Shown in pieces: positions 51,285 to 63,027 of a stretch of 64,000 bases of DNA. Source of the DNA: Pyxidicoccus trucidator (GTDB taxonomy: Bacteria; Myxococcota; Myxococcia; Myxococcales; Myxococcaceae); assembly GCF_010894435.1 (NCBI RefSeq), contig NZ_JAAIXZ010000004.1, forward strand, positions 296,300 through 360,299, read 5' to 3'. The notes beneath the pieces are model-generated. The model worked only from the letters and a program-made list of their open reading frames with translations, was not told the origin of the DNA and searched no databases. The position numbers and the translations under genes are program-made. How positions within the stretch are numbered: position 1 is the stretch's first letter; each line of letters begins with the position of its first letter.

Positions 51285-52313
51285 ATGCGGCTGGCCGTCT
51301 TCGACACACACCGGTATGACCGCGACGCGCTGGAGAAGGCCAACGCGCGCTTCGGGCACTCGCTGACCTTCTTCGAGGCCCGGCTGACACCGCAGACGGC
51401 GCGGCTGGCGGATGGCTTCCCGGCGGTGTGCTCCTTCGTCAACGACAAGGTGGACGCGGCCACGCTGGCGGCGCTGCAGGTGGGCGGGGTGCGGCTCGTG
51501 GCCGCGCGCTCGGCCGGCTACAACCACGTGGACCTGGAGGCCGCGCGCCGGCTGGGCATCCGCGTGACGCGCGTGCCCGAGTACTCGCCGCACGCGGTGG
51601 CCGAGCACGCGGTGGCGCTGGTGCTCTCCCTCAACCGCCACATCCACCGCGCCTTCGCGCGCGTGCGCGACTGGAACTTCTCCCTCGATGGGCTGGTGGG
51701 CTTCGACCTCGCCGGGAAGACGGTGGGAATCGTCGGCACGGGCCGCATCGGCCGCGTGGCCGCCCGCATCTTCCACGGCTTCGGCTGCCGGGTGCTCTGC
51801 TACGACGTGCAGCCGGACCCCGCCTTCGAGCGGGAGCTGGGCGTGCGCTACGTCCCGCTGGAAGAGCTGTTCTCCGCCTCCGACGTCATCTCCCTCCACG
51901 TGCCGCTCACGCCGGGCACACGCCACCTGGTGGACGCGGCGGCGCTGGCGCGGATGAAGCAGGGCATGCTGCTCATCAACACCGGCCGCGGGGCGCTCAT
52001 CGACAGCCGGGCCCTGCTCGAGGCGCTGAAGTCAGGCCGCATCGGCGGCGCCGGCCTGGACGTGTACGAGGAGGAGGAGGGCATCTTCTTCCAGGACCTC
52101 TCCGGCCAGGTGCTCCAGGACGATGTGCTGGCGCGGCTGCTCACCTTTCCCAACGTGCTCGTCACCTCGCACCAGGCCTTCCTCACCCACGAAGCGCTCG
52201 CGAACATCGCCGAGTCGACGCTGGCCAGCGTCCAGGCCTTCGAGCGCGGCGAGCCCCTGGTGAACGAGGTGCGCGCCGAGCAGGTGATTCGTCCGCCCAC
52301 CGCCGAGCGGTGA
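51285..52313 (+). CDS. ldhA: D-lactate dehydrogenase
   Basis: A 342-residue D-2-hydroxyacid dehydrogenase. It reads throughout like fermentative D-lactate dehydrogenase LdhA: ARSAGYNHVDLEAARRLGIR, RVPEYSPHAVAEHAVALVLS, the NAD site VGIVGTGRIGRVAARI, VISLHVPLTPGTRHLVDAAA, INTGRGALIDSRALLEALKS, DVYEEEEGIFFQDLSGQV then TSHQAFLTHEAL (catalytic His in HQAF). Arg and Glu of the triad are in the NTGRGALID and DVYEEE blocks. It turns pyruvate to lactate while using NADH. GGGGAG lies before ATG 51285. A strict-aerobe myxobacterium would use it when oxygen is limited, for example inside swarms or fruiting bodies. The universal-stress gene follows after 68 bases. Confidence 0.93.
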   Translation: MRLAVFDTHRYDRDALEKANARFGHSLTFFEARLTPQTARLADGFPAVCSFVNDKVDAATLAALQVGGVRLVAARSAGYNHVDLEAARRLGIRVTRVPEYSPHAVAEHAVALVLSLNRHIHRAFARVRDWNFSLDGLVGFDLAGKTVGIVGTGRIGRVAARIFHGFGCRVLCYDVQPDPAFERELGVRYVPLEELFSASDVISLHVPLTPGTRHLVDAAALARMKQGMLLINTGRGALIDSRALLEALKSGRIGGAGLDVYEEEEGIFFQDLSGQVLQDDVLARLLTFPNVLVTSHQAFLTHEALANIAESTLASVQAFERGEPLVNEVRAEQVIRPPTAER

Positions 52314-52381
52314 GTGCTGGCACGCAAGGTGAAGAGGAACCGGGCTCGAAGCCGAGTCCCATACTGAGTCCAGGAGCCGCC

Positions 52382-53686
52382 ATGTCGATTGTCTGCGCCA
52401 CGAACTTCTCTGATGCCGCGCTGCGCGCGTCCACCCTGGCCGCGGAGCTCGCCCGGAAGACAGGGGAGCCGCTGCGCCTGGTGCACGTGCTGAACGCGGA
52501 CTCCGCGCGGGCCTTCGGGCGGGCGCTGACGGACGCCGCCCAGGCCGCCCTGGCCGACGAGGTGAAGCGCCTGACGAAGCTGGGCGCGAAGGTGGAGCCC
52601 GCGCTGCTCACGGGGGAGCCCGCGACAGTCCTGGACGCCTATGTCCGGGAGCAGCGGGCCTCGCTGGTGGTGACGGCCGCGCCGACGTACGAGGCGCCCT
52701 TCCTGGGCGTGGGTGGGATGGTGGACCGGCTGGCGCAGATGCTGGGAGTGCCGCTGCTGGCGGTGCGCGAGGGGGCGTCGCTGGAGGCGTGGGCCCGGGG
52801 GGAGCGGCCGCTGAAGGTGATGCTGGGCGTGGACCGCTCGCTGCCCTTCGAGGCGGCGCGCGAGTGGGTGCGCACGCTGCGCCGCTGGGGTGCGGTGGAG
52901 GCGGTGGGCGCGCGCGTGTACTGGGCGGAGGAGGAGTACCAGCGGCTGGGGCTGGCGCGGCCACCGGCCTTCGGAGAAATCACCGATGAGCTGAAGCAGG
53001 CGCTGGAGAAGGAGACGGCCGCGCTGATGGCACCGCTGGCGTCCGCGGAGGGGCAGGGGGCTCGCATCCACGTGGAGGCGGGCGTGGGCCGCATCGCCGA
53101 CAACCTGGTGGACCTGGCCGCGCGGGAGAAGGTGGACCTGCTGGTGGTGGGTTCGCACCACCGCCGCGCCCTGGGCCGCCTCTGGAGCGTGTCGCACCAC
53201 GCGCTGCGGCTGGCGAGCATGTCCGTGGCGTGCGTGCCGGCCCAGGCGACAGCTGCCCCGGCGGACGTGGCACTGCCAGCGTTCCGCGAGGTGCTGGTGG
53301 CCACGGACTTCTCGGAGACGGGCAACCGCGCGGTGGCCCACGCCTGCGCGCTGACGCCCCCGGAGGGCACGGTGCACCTCGTCCACGTGGCGGAGGGCAG
53401 CCTCTCGGCGGCGGAGGAGGCCGGGCTGCGCACGCGGTTGCTGGCCCTGGTGCCGAAGGCGGCGGAGTCCGGCGGGAGGCGCGTCCAGGTGGAGGTGCTC
53501 GCGCAAGGCGGCAAGGACGTGGTGACGACGCTGGTGCAGGCGTCGGAGCGGCTTGGCGTGGATGCCATCGTCATGGGGACGCACGGGCGCTCGGGGCTGA
53601 AGCGCGCGGTGCTCGGCTCGGTGACGCAGGCCCTGTTGCTTCGCACGGACCGGCCCGTGCTGGTGGTCCGGCCGCCCCAGGCGTGA
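52382..53686 (+). CDS. Universal stress protein with three tandem Usp domains
   Basis: A 434-residue protein containing three UspA-like units: residues about 1-130 (SIVCATNFSDAALRASTLAA, LVVTAAPTYEAPFLGVGGMV), about 142-290 (LKVMLGVDRSLPFEAAREWV, LLVVGSHHRRALGRLWSVSH) and about 300-434 (VLVATDFSETGNRAVAHACA, IVMGTHGRSGLKRAVLGSVT). Only the third keeps the full ATP-binding motif G-T-H-G-R-S-G with the downstream GS; the others are degenerate. It probably acts in the same stress group as ldhA, trxC and pncB. E. coli-type Usp proteins have one or two domains, so three in one chain is unusual. Confidence 0.9.
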   Translation: MSIVCATNFSDAALRASTLAAELARKTGEPLRLVHVLNADSARAFGRALTDAAQAALADEVKRLTKLGAKVEPALLTGEPATVLDAYVREQRASLVVTAAPTYEAPFLGVGGMVDRLAQMLGVPLLAVREGASLEAWARGERPLKVMLGVDRSLPFEAAREWVRTLRRWGAVEAVGARVYWAEEEYQRLGLARPPAFGEITDELKQALEKETAALMAPLASAEGQGARIHVEAGVGRIADNLVDLAAREKVDLLVVGSHHRRALGRLWSVSHHALRLASMSVACVPAQATAAPADVALPAFREVLVATDFSETGNRAVAHACALTPPEGTVHLVHVAEGSLSAAEEAGLRTRLLALVPKAAESGGRRVQVEVLAQGGKDVVTTLVQASERLGVDAIVMGTHGRSGLKRAVLGSVTQALLLRTDRPVLVVRPPQA

Positions 53687-53733
53687 CGGGCCAGGGCTCG
53701 GGAAGGCCCGGGGCGCTCGGGTACACTGGGGAG

Positions 53734-55197
53734 GTGAGTGAGACCCTGAATGACCTTCTCCGACGCGCGTGCGAGGCGTTCGAGCGCCACGCGGAGGAGG
53801 AGGCCCTGGTGCGCCTGCTCGAGGCCTGGCGCGAGGCGCGTACCGAGGAACTGGCCACGCTGGTGGAGCGGCTGTCGAAGCGACTCACGCAGGGGCTGTC
53901 TCCGCTGGAGTGCGAGCCCGGCTCCCTGACGATGCGGGAGTGCCGGCCGTTGGATCTGCCCCGGCTGCTCGTCAGCGTGCGCGAGGGTGCAGAGCGGGGC
54001 TACGCCGGCTCCGTGCGCCGGTCGCTGCTGGGACTCCAGCAGTGGCCCGTGGATCCGCGCTTCACGCCCGTGCTGCTGGACATTGCCCGCATGCCCATCT
54101 CCGGCGACGTGGGTGTCCCCGAGGTGCTCTTCGCGCTGCTGGAGCAGGTGGGGGACCCTCGCGCGCTGGAGCCCCTGCGGGAGCTGCGCCGGGAGCTCGC
54201 TTCGGGCGTGGCGCGGGCCGCGCGGCTCGACGCCATCCTCCAGCGAATCCCCCATCCGGGCCCTCCGCTGGAGGCGAGCGCTTCCAGCCGGTGCACGGAG
54301 CTGGACGAGGCCCTCACCGAGCGTGAGGCCACGGAGGCCCGGAACGCGCCCCTGCGCGATGCGCTCCTGGCCCGCGTGTACGCGGACCCGGACGATGACG
54401 CCGCGCGCATGGTGCTGGCCGACCACCTGCTGGAGCAGGGTGACCCGCTGGGCGAGTTCATCACCCTGCAGTGCCTGCCCCGGCCCGAGGTAGCGCGCAT
54501 CGAGCAACTGCTGGAGGCGCACCGGGCTCGGTGGGAGGCCCCGCTCGGCCCCTACGTGGTCCAGGGCATCACCCGCTTCGAGCGTGGCTTCCCGGCGGTC
54601 GTCCAGCTCGACAGGTGGTGGCGCGAGCTGCTGCCGGAGCCCGGGCCGTGCTGGTCCACGGTGCGCGAGATTGACTGGGCCGCCGCGATGTTCCCGGACG
54701 TGCCGGCCTGGCTCTCACACCCGCACCTGCGCCACGTGACGGTGCTGCAGCGCCTGGACGCGGAATTGGCGCGCGGGCTGGGCGCGCGCGGGCTGGGGCT
54801 GAGGAGGCTGGGCCTGCTGGGCTCCGTGTCTCGGAAGTGCCCCGACTTGTTCAGCCGGCTGGCCGGGCTGACCCATCTGAAGCACGTGCGCGTGGAGGAC
54901 GCCGACGCGAAGGACGTGGCGCTGTGCGCGACGTCGCCGCTGGCCTCGCGGCTGGAGCGCTTCGACGCGGGGAACGAGGGCGGGTGGGCGCTCACCGTCA
55001 GGCCCGAGCGGCCCATGCCCGTCCAGGCGACGCTGGAGCACGAGGACAGCGCCACCGCGCTCGCGGAGGCACTTCACGGAGCGCTGCGCTTCGGCGCCCG
55101 GGCCGGGCTCCACCTGCGGGTGGAGCATGACACCGAGGTGTCACGGCGGGTGCTGGAGGCGGCGGCGAAAGGCTACGAGCGCGTAGAGTGGAGCTGA
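53734..55197 (+). CDS. TIGR02996-like protein, copy 1 of 3
   Basis: A 487-residue soluble protein, first of three tandem paralogs. The TIGR02996-like core occupies about residues 209-247: LLARVYADPDDDAARMVLAD, then HLLEQGDPLGEFITLQ. The flanking N-terminal part (about 1-200) is helical; the C-terminal part has irregular leucine-rich units (LRHVTVLQRLDAELARGL, LRRLGLLGSVSRKCPDLF). TIGR02996 domains accompany repeat regions in Myxococcus and planctomycetes; their function is unknown. The GTG start at 53734 aligns with the ATG starts of the next two paralogs, although its Shine-Dalgarno is close. Confidence 0.85.
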   Translation: MSETLNDLLRRACEAFERHAEEEALVRLLEAWREARTEELATLVERLSKRLTQGLSPLECEPGSLTMRECRPLDLPRLLVSVREGAERGYAGSVRRSLLGLQQWPVDPRFTPVLLDIARMPISGDVGVPEVLFALLEQVGDPRALEPLRELRRELASGVARAARLDAILQRIPHPGPPLEASASSRCTELDEALTEREATEARNAPLRDALLARVYADPDDDAARMVLADHLLEQGDPLGEFITLQCLPRPEVARIEQLLEAHRARWEAPLGPYVVQGITRFERGFPAVVQLDRWWRELLPEPGPCWSTVREIDWAAAMFPDVPAWLSHPHLRHVTVLQRLDAELARGLGARGLGLRRLGLLGSVSRKCPDLFSRLAGLTHLKHVRVEDADAKDVALCATSPLASRLERFDAGNEGGWALTVRPERPMPVQATLEHEDSATALAEALHGALRFGARAGLHLRVEHDTEVSRRVLEAAAKGYERVEWS

Positions 55198-55198
55198 G

Positions 55199-56677
55199 AT
55201 GGCGATTCCCACCCTGAACGTGCTCCTCGGCTTCGCGCTCGAGGCCTTCGACCGTCACGAGGAGGCCGAGGTGCTCACGCACCTGCTGGGGGCGTGGCGC
55301 CAGTCGCGCGCCGAGCCCATCGCGCTGCTCATCGAGCGGCTGTCGAAGCGACTGACGGGGGGAATGCCACCGCTTCAGGTCGAGACACACGCGGACCTCT
55401 TTCAGAGACCCCGGCCGCTGGACCTGCCCCGGTTCCTGCCCCGGTTCCTGGCCCACCTCGTGGTACTGGCGGACCAGCGGCATTGGGACACCGTGATCTA
55501 CGTACTGGGCGCGTTCCGCCAGCAGCCCGCGGACCCCCGCTTCACCGCGCCGCTGCTGGACCTGATGCAGCGGCCCGCCGCCTTCGAGAAGCGGGTCTTC
55601 ATGGCGTTCTGCGGAGTGTTCTCGGCCATGTGGGACCCGCGCGCGCTGGAGCCGCTGCGCGCGCTGCGAAAGACGCTGTCTCCCGGCTCCGCCCAGGCCG
55701 AGTGGCTGGACATGACGCTGCTGTCCTTCGTTCCCGAGCTACCCCTGGGCGCGGAGGACGCCGCCACGTGCGCGGCCCTGGAGCGGACGCTCTCCGCGCG
55801 CGAGGCCGCCGAGACGTATCGCTCCCCCACCCATGAAGCGCTGCTGGCCCGCGTGTACGCGGACCCCGGGGACGTGGCCGCGCGCATGGTGCTGGCCGAC
55901 CACCTGCTGGAGCAGGGCCACCTGCTGGGTGAGCTCATCATGCTCCAGTGCTCGCCCGCCGCGGATGAACCCCGAGTCTCCCGGCTGGTGGAGGAGCATG
56001 GGTGGCGGTGGGCGTCGGCGCTCGGACCTCACGTGGACGCCGGGGCCACCCGCTTCGAGCGGGGCTTCCCCGCCGCCGTCCGGCTGAGCCCCCGGTGGCG
56101 GGAGCCGTTGCCCGAGCCCGGGCCCGAGTGGGCGACGGTGCGCGAGGTGGACGTGGCCGGAGCCCTGTTTCCGGAGCTGGCGGCGTGGCTCGCTCACCCG
56201 AGACTGCGGGGAGTGACGGTGCTGAAGCGCGTGGAGCCGACGCTCGCGTGGGGCTTTGGAGCGCGGGAACTCGGGGTGCGGCGGCTTGGCTTGCTGGGGC
56301 CCGTCTCACAGAAGGCGCCCCTGCTGTTCGCCGAGCTGGAGCGGCTGCCGCACCTGGCGCGACTGCTCCTCCACGATGCGGACCCGGAGGACGTGCAGCT
56401 GTGCGCGGCGTCCCGCCTGGCGTCGCGGCTGGAGCGCTTCGAGGCTCGCGGCGTGGAGAAGGCCTGGGCGCTCGTGGCCGCTACGGCGAAGGAGGCGCCC
56501 CTCAGAGCGACGCTGCTGCGCGAGGCCGGGGTCGAGCCGCTCGCCCGCATCCTTCGTGGCGCGGTGGGCTTCGGGAGGCGGGCGCTGCGCGTCCGTGTGA
56601 CTCACTCCGCTACTCCCGAGGCACTGCGACTGCTGCGGGCCGCGGCGTCCCCCTACTCGCGGGTGGAGTGGTCCTGA
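55199..56677 (+). CDS. TIGR02996-like protein, copy 2 of 3
   Basis: A 492-residue paralog of the preceding protein, starting one base after its stop codon. It has the same plan: an N-terminal helical region opening NVLLGFALEAFDRHEEAEVL, the TIGR02996-like core HEALLARVYADPGDVAARMV, ADHLLEQGHLLGELIMLQ, then TRFERGFPAAVRLSPRWREP and a C-terminal leucine-rich zone (ELGVRRLGLLGPVSQK). A Gly replaces Asp in DPGD. The close packing shows the three are co-translated and may form hetero-oligomers. Confidence 0.88.
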   Translation: MAIPTLNVLLGFALEAFDRHEEAEVLTHLLGAWRQSRAEPIALLIERLSKRLTGGMPPLQVETHADLFQRPRPLDLPRFLPRFLAHLVVLADQRHWDTVIYVLGAFRQQPADPRFTAPLLDLMQRPAAFEKRVFMAFCGVFSAMWDPRALEPLRALRKTLSPGSAQAEWLDMTLLSFVPELPLGAEDAATCAALERTLSAREAAETYRSPTHEALLARVYADPGDVAARMVLADHLLEQGHLLGELIMLQCSPAADEPRVSRLVEEHGWRWASALGPHVDAGATRFERGFPAAVRLSPRWREPLPEPGPEWATVREVDVAGALFPELAAWLAHPRLRGVTVLKRVEPTLAWGFGARELGVRRLGLLGPVSQKAPLLFAELERLPHLARLLLHDADPEDVQLCAASRLASRLERFEARGVEKAWALVAATAKEAPLRATLLREAGVEPLARILRGAVGFGRRALRVRVTHSATPEALRLLRAAASPYSRVEWS

Positions 56678-56678
56678 G

Positions 56679-58148
56679 ATGGCGGAGAGTGTCCTGAACG
56701 GTCCCCTGGCGCGCGCGCTCGCGGCCTTCGAGCAACGCGAAGAGGAGGAGGCATTGCTGCGCCTGCTGGAGGTCTGGCGGGAGTCGCGCTCGGAGCGCAT
56801 CGCCGCGCTCGTGGAGAGGGTGTCGGACCGGCTCATCGCCGGGATGCCACGGCTCCCATGCCAGCCCTTCTCTCCCGCCATGCAGCAGCAGCGGCCCATC
56901 GACCTGCCGCGGATGCTCGATGGGCTTCTGGAGACGGCGAAACAAGGGCTCGTGGAGCCGTTGTGCCGCCAGCTCGAGGGCTTCCGCAAGTGGCCCGCGG
57001 ACCCCCGGCTCACGCCCGCGCTGGCGGCCATTGCACGGCTCAACGTCACGTATCACCGTCAGGTCCTCCAGGACCTCTGCGGGCTCTTCATGTACCTGAG
57101 GGATTCGCGCTCCCTCGAGGCCCTCCGGCGTCTGGGTGCACGCCAGGGCGCGGAGGACCGGCACGGCGGGCAGTTCGAGGGCGTCATCGAGCTCATCACC
57201 CTGCAGGAGCTTCCGCCGCTGGACGCGGAGACACGGGCCCTGGTCGACGCGCTGGAGGAGGCCATTGGCGCGCGGGCCGAAGCCGAGGCGCGGAGCGCTC
57301 CTGTCCGCGAGGCGCTCCTGGCGCGCGTCTATGCCCATCCGGAGGACGACAGCGCGCGGCTCGTGCTGGCGGACCACCTGCTGGAGCAGGGCGACCCGCT
57401 GGGGGACTTCATCATGCTCCAGTGCGCGTCCCAGCCCGACGAGGCCCGGGTCCGCGCGCTGCTGGGAAAGTACGCGGTGCCGTGGCAGGCCCCGTTGGGG
57501 CCGCTCATCGCCCCGTCGCAGACCCGCTTCGAGCGCGGCTTCCCCGTCGCGGTCCAGATGGCCGTCGAGCGCCGGCAGCCGCTGCCTCCTCCCGGGCCGG
57601 CCTGGGGCACGGTGGAGGCCATCGATTGGAACTGGTCGGGTCCACCGGAAGGCGCGGCCTGGCTCGCGGACCCGCACCTGCATGCCGTGACGCAGTTGAG
57701 CCGGACGCGGGCCGCCATTGGCCGGCGGCTGGGCGCGCATGCACTGCGGTTGCGGAGCCTGGAGCTGCAGGGGAGGCTCACCGTCGAGGCGCCGGAGATA
57801 TTCACCGCGCTGGCCGCGCTGCCCCACCTGACCCGGGTGGACCTTCCCGACGCGGACCCTCGCGACGTGAGCCTGTGCGCCAATTCACCCCTGGCCCGAA
57901 GGCTGGAGCGCTTCACTGCCTCGGTGCTCGGCGCCTGGACCCTGGCTGCGACACCCTCGGAAGAGGTGACGGTGGCGGTGACGCTGCTGAGCAGTGAGCG
58001 CTTCGGGCAGCTCGCCGCGGTCATCCGCGACGCGGTGGGCTTCGGCACCCGGGGCCTGCGCCTGCACTCCCCGCACCCGCTCGACAGTCAGGCGCTCGCA
58101 ATGCTGGAAGGCGCGGCAGCCGCCTACGCGCATGTCGAGTGGGTGTGA
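56679..58148 (+). CDS. TIGR02996-like protein, copy 3 of 3
   Basis: A 489-residue paralog, starting one base after the preceding stop; both junctions in the array read TGAGATGGCG. The TIGR02996-like core reads REALLARVYAHPEDDSARLV then LADHLLEQGDPLGDFIMLQ; the shared segment TRFERGFPVAVQMAVE follows. The C-terminal region is leucine-rich (LRLRSLELQGRLTVEAPEIF, LPHLTRVDLPDADPRDVSLC). It diverges most from the other two in the N-terminal half. The 3' end is five bases from the ApaH-like gene on the opposite strand. Confidence 0.88.
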   Translation: MAESVLNGPLARALAAFEQREEEEALLRLLEVWRESRSERIAALVERVSDRLIAGMPRLPCQPFSPAMQQQRPIDLPRMLDGLLETAKQGLVEPLCRQLEGFRKWPADPRLTPALAAIARLNVTYHRQVLQDLCGLFMYLRDSRSLEALRRLGARQGAEDRHGGQFEGVIELITLQELPPLDAETRALVDALEEAIGARAEAEARSAPVREALLARVYAHPEDDSARLVLADHLLEQGDPLGDFIMLQCASQPDEARVRALLGKYAVPWQAPLGPLIAPSQTRFERGFPVAVQMAVERRQPLPPPGPAWGTVEAIDWNWSGPPEGAAWLADPHLHAVTQLSRTRAAIGRRLGAHALRLRSLELQGRLTVEAPEIFTALAALPHLTRVDLPDADPRDVSLCANSPLARRLERFTASVLGAWTLAATPSEEVTVAVTLLSSERFGQLAAVIRDAVGFGTRGLRLHSPHPLDSQALAMLEGAAAAYAHVEWV

Positions 58149-58152
58149 GTCC

Positions 58153-58821
58153 TCACCCCGAGGAGTCGACGTCCACGTAGGCGCGCTTCGCCAGCACCGA
58201 CACGAGGCGGCCCTCCGGCAGCACGTACGCCGACAGCCGGCCGCCGTACACGCAGCCCGAGTCCAGGCCCAGCGCATGCGGGTGCCGCTGAATCCCGCGC
58301 ATGGCGTCATGGCCGAAGATGACCAGCTCCGGCCCCTTCCAGTGGCTGCCCCACGGCTCACCGCCGTCCACGCGCTTGGAGGGCGTGCCTTCCGCGGTGA
58401 TGCTGCGCAGGTTGAGCAGCTCGTCTTCCTTCTGATGTTCCAGCGGCACGCCCGGCACCAGCCCGCCGTGCACGGCCACCACGTTCAGCTCCGGGAAGCG
58501 CCGGTAGAGCGGCTGGGCCTCCAGCCACGCCCAGTCCTCGGCGCACAGCGTGTCCAGCACGTGCTGGTGCTCGGGCTTGAGCTTCTTGCCCTTGGGCCCC
58601 CGGCCCGCGTGCCAGCGCAGCACGTGCGCGTCATGGTTGCCCCGCACCGCGAGGAAGCCGCGCTCGCGGGCCCGGCGCACCACGCCCGCCGAGTCCGGCC
58701 CCTTCGCCACCAGGTCGCCCACCAGCACCACGCGGTCGCCCGGCTGCCAGCCGCACTCGGCGAGCAGGGCTTCCAGCTCCTCCACGCACCCGTGTACGTC
58801 CCCGATGAAGAGCGTTCGCAT
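58153..58821 (-). CDS. ApaH-like PPP-family metallophosphatase
   Basis: A 222-residue phosphoesterase with the PPP-family metal motifs GDVHG (residue 8), GDLVAKGPDSAG, GNHD (in AVRGNHDAHV), a His in VAVHGGLVPG, and FGHD. GDLVxKGP is the ApaH form, so symmetrical diadenosine tetraphosphate hydrolase or a protein phosphatase of that group is likely. It is shorter than typical ApaH (about 270-280 residues), so substrate specificity is uncertain. No operon partner is on its strand. Confidence 0.85.
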   Translation of the reverse strand: MRTLFIGDVHGCVEELEALLAECGWQPGDRVVLVGDLVAKGPDSAGVVRRARERGFLAVRGNHDAHVLRWHAGRGPKGKKLKPEHQHVLDTLCAEDWAWLEAQPLYRRFPELNVVAVHGGLVPGVPLEHQKEDELLNLRSITAEGTPSKRVDGGEPWGSHWKGPELVIFGHDAMRGIQRHPHALGLDSGCVYGGRLSAYVLPEGRLVSVLAKRAYVDVDSSG

Positions 58822-58895
58822 CCCGCTCCTCCTTTAATGCGCTTTACCCATGTGCGGGAACCCCACCGCACGGCTTTCGTCATCCGCCGTGTGGA

Positions 58896-61895
<3,000 letters not shown>

Positions 61896-61910
61896 GGCGA
61901 GGGGCTTTCG

Positions 61911-62807
61911 TCAGTCCAGCCGCGAGCGCAGCAGGCGGCTGAGGCTCACGTCGAGCTGGCTGGAGATGAGGCGCAGCACGCTGTCGAGCTGCGAGCGGGT
62001 GAGGCGCAGCCGCTCGGTGAGCAGCTTTCGCGTTTCCAGGAGCAGCGCCTCCTGCGCGCCCACCACCCAGCGCGCCGCCGTGGAGCGGTGCACGCCGTAC
62101 AGCGCGCCGAGCTGGTCGATGCTCAGCCCGTCCAGGTACTTCAGGCGCAGGAAGTTGCGCTGGCGTGGCTCCAGGGCCGCGAGCGCCGCGGCGAAGGACG
62201 CGTTGAACTCGGCACGGTACGTGTTCTTGAGGTACGCCAGCTCCGGGTCGTCCCCGGGCGCCATGAGGACGGACAGGTCCGCGTCATCCGCCTGTATCTG
62301 CCCGCTGCGCTGGCGCTGCCAGTCGAGGGCGAGCCAGAGCGCCGCCGCGCGCACCCAGCCGCTCAGCGGGCCGGTGCCCGGGTAGGCGGCCAGCCGGGCG
62401 GGCGCGTCCGCGCTGCCCACGAGCATGCGCTGGCGCAGCAATTGGCGCACCTCGTCCAGGCCGGACGGAGGCAGCTTCAGCCGCGCCACCGCCGCGTCGA
62501 CTTCGGGGAGGAAGCGCGCCTCGAAGGCCTGGAGCGCGGAGGGCAGCCCGTCCGCCGCCGCGCGGGCGAGGTACACGTCCGGGAGGTTGAGCTTCTCCAC
62601 GTCCTCGGGAGGGGCCTCTCCGGCGAGCAGCCGCGCCAGGTGGCCGACGAAGCGCGGGCCTTCCAGCGCCACGTCGGGCCACGACGCGCGCGCGGACTGC
62701 AGCACGCGCGTCAGTCGCTCCTGCAAGGAGGACAGCGCCTCCGGAGGCAGGGTGCCTCCGCGCGCCGCCACGAAGGCCTGGGCCAGGGAAACGTCCGGTG
62801 TGGACAC
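61911..62807 (-). CDS. Sigma-70 family factor, Myxococcales gmx1 type
   Basis: A 298-residue sigma factor of the Sig-70_gmx1 kind (known chiefly in Myxococcales). Region 2 is degenerate (LDEVRQLLRQRMLVGSADAP, GPLSGWVRAAALWLALDWQR). Region 4 is clear: LEPRQRNFLRLKYLDGLSID, then LGALYGVHRSTAARWVVGAQ, a helix-turn-helix for the -35 element. An extended Lys/Arg/Leu-rich C-terminus follows. It starts with GTG at 62807 and is directly upstream of the kinase with a zinc motif, a typical arrangement for gmx1 sigma factors. The kinase or its zinc domain may control sigma availability. Confidence 0.88.
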   Translation of the reverse strand: MSTPDVSLAQAFVAARGGTLPPEALSSLQERLTRVLQSARASWPDVALEGPRFVGHLARLLAGEAPPEDVEKLNLPDVYLARAAADGLPSALQAFEARFLPEVDAAVARLKLPPSGLDEVRQLLRQRMLVGSADAPARLAAYPGTGPLSGWVRAAALWLALDWQRQRSGQIQADDADLSVLMAPGDDPELAYLKNTYRAEFNASFAAALAALEPRQRNFLRLKYLDGLSIDQLGALYGVHRSTAARWVVGAQEALLLETRKLLTERLRLTRSQLDSVLRLISSQLDVSLSRLLRSRLD

Positions 62808-63027
62808 GGCCGGGAAGATACCACCCCCATCTGAAATCCGGTTTCAACCGTTTCGCTGTGAAGTGCTTGCACGCCTCCCCAGCGGCCTTCAGAGGAGGGA
62901 GTCCGGTGTGGGGGGCGGGCGCAGTGGAGCCCACGCCGGCTCCCGTCCGCCTGCCCCGCGCGCGGGCGCGTGTGGCCGGGGTGCCGCACACCCCCTGGCC
63001 CGCGCATTGCTGGTAAGGGACGCGGAA
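62808..63027. promoter_or_regulatory. Spacer between sigma-factor and alr genes
   Basis: A 220-base divergent spacer. Near the sigma-factor start is an AT-richer stretch with repeats of TTTC: GAAATCCGGTTTC (62833-62845, GAAA/TTTC arms) followed by AACCGTTTCGC. It could form part of an autoregulated promoter for the gmx1-like sigma factor. The alr side carries a ribosome site AAGGGA at 63015-63020, seven bases before the GTG. Confidence 0.4.
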
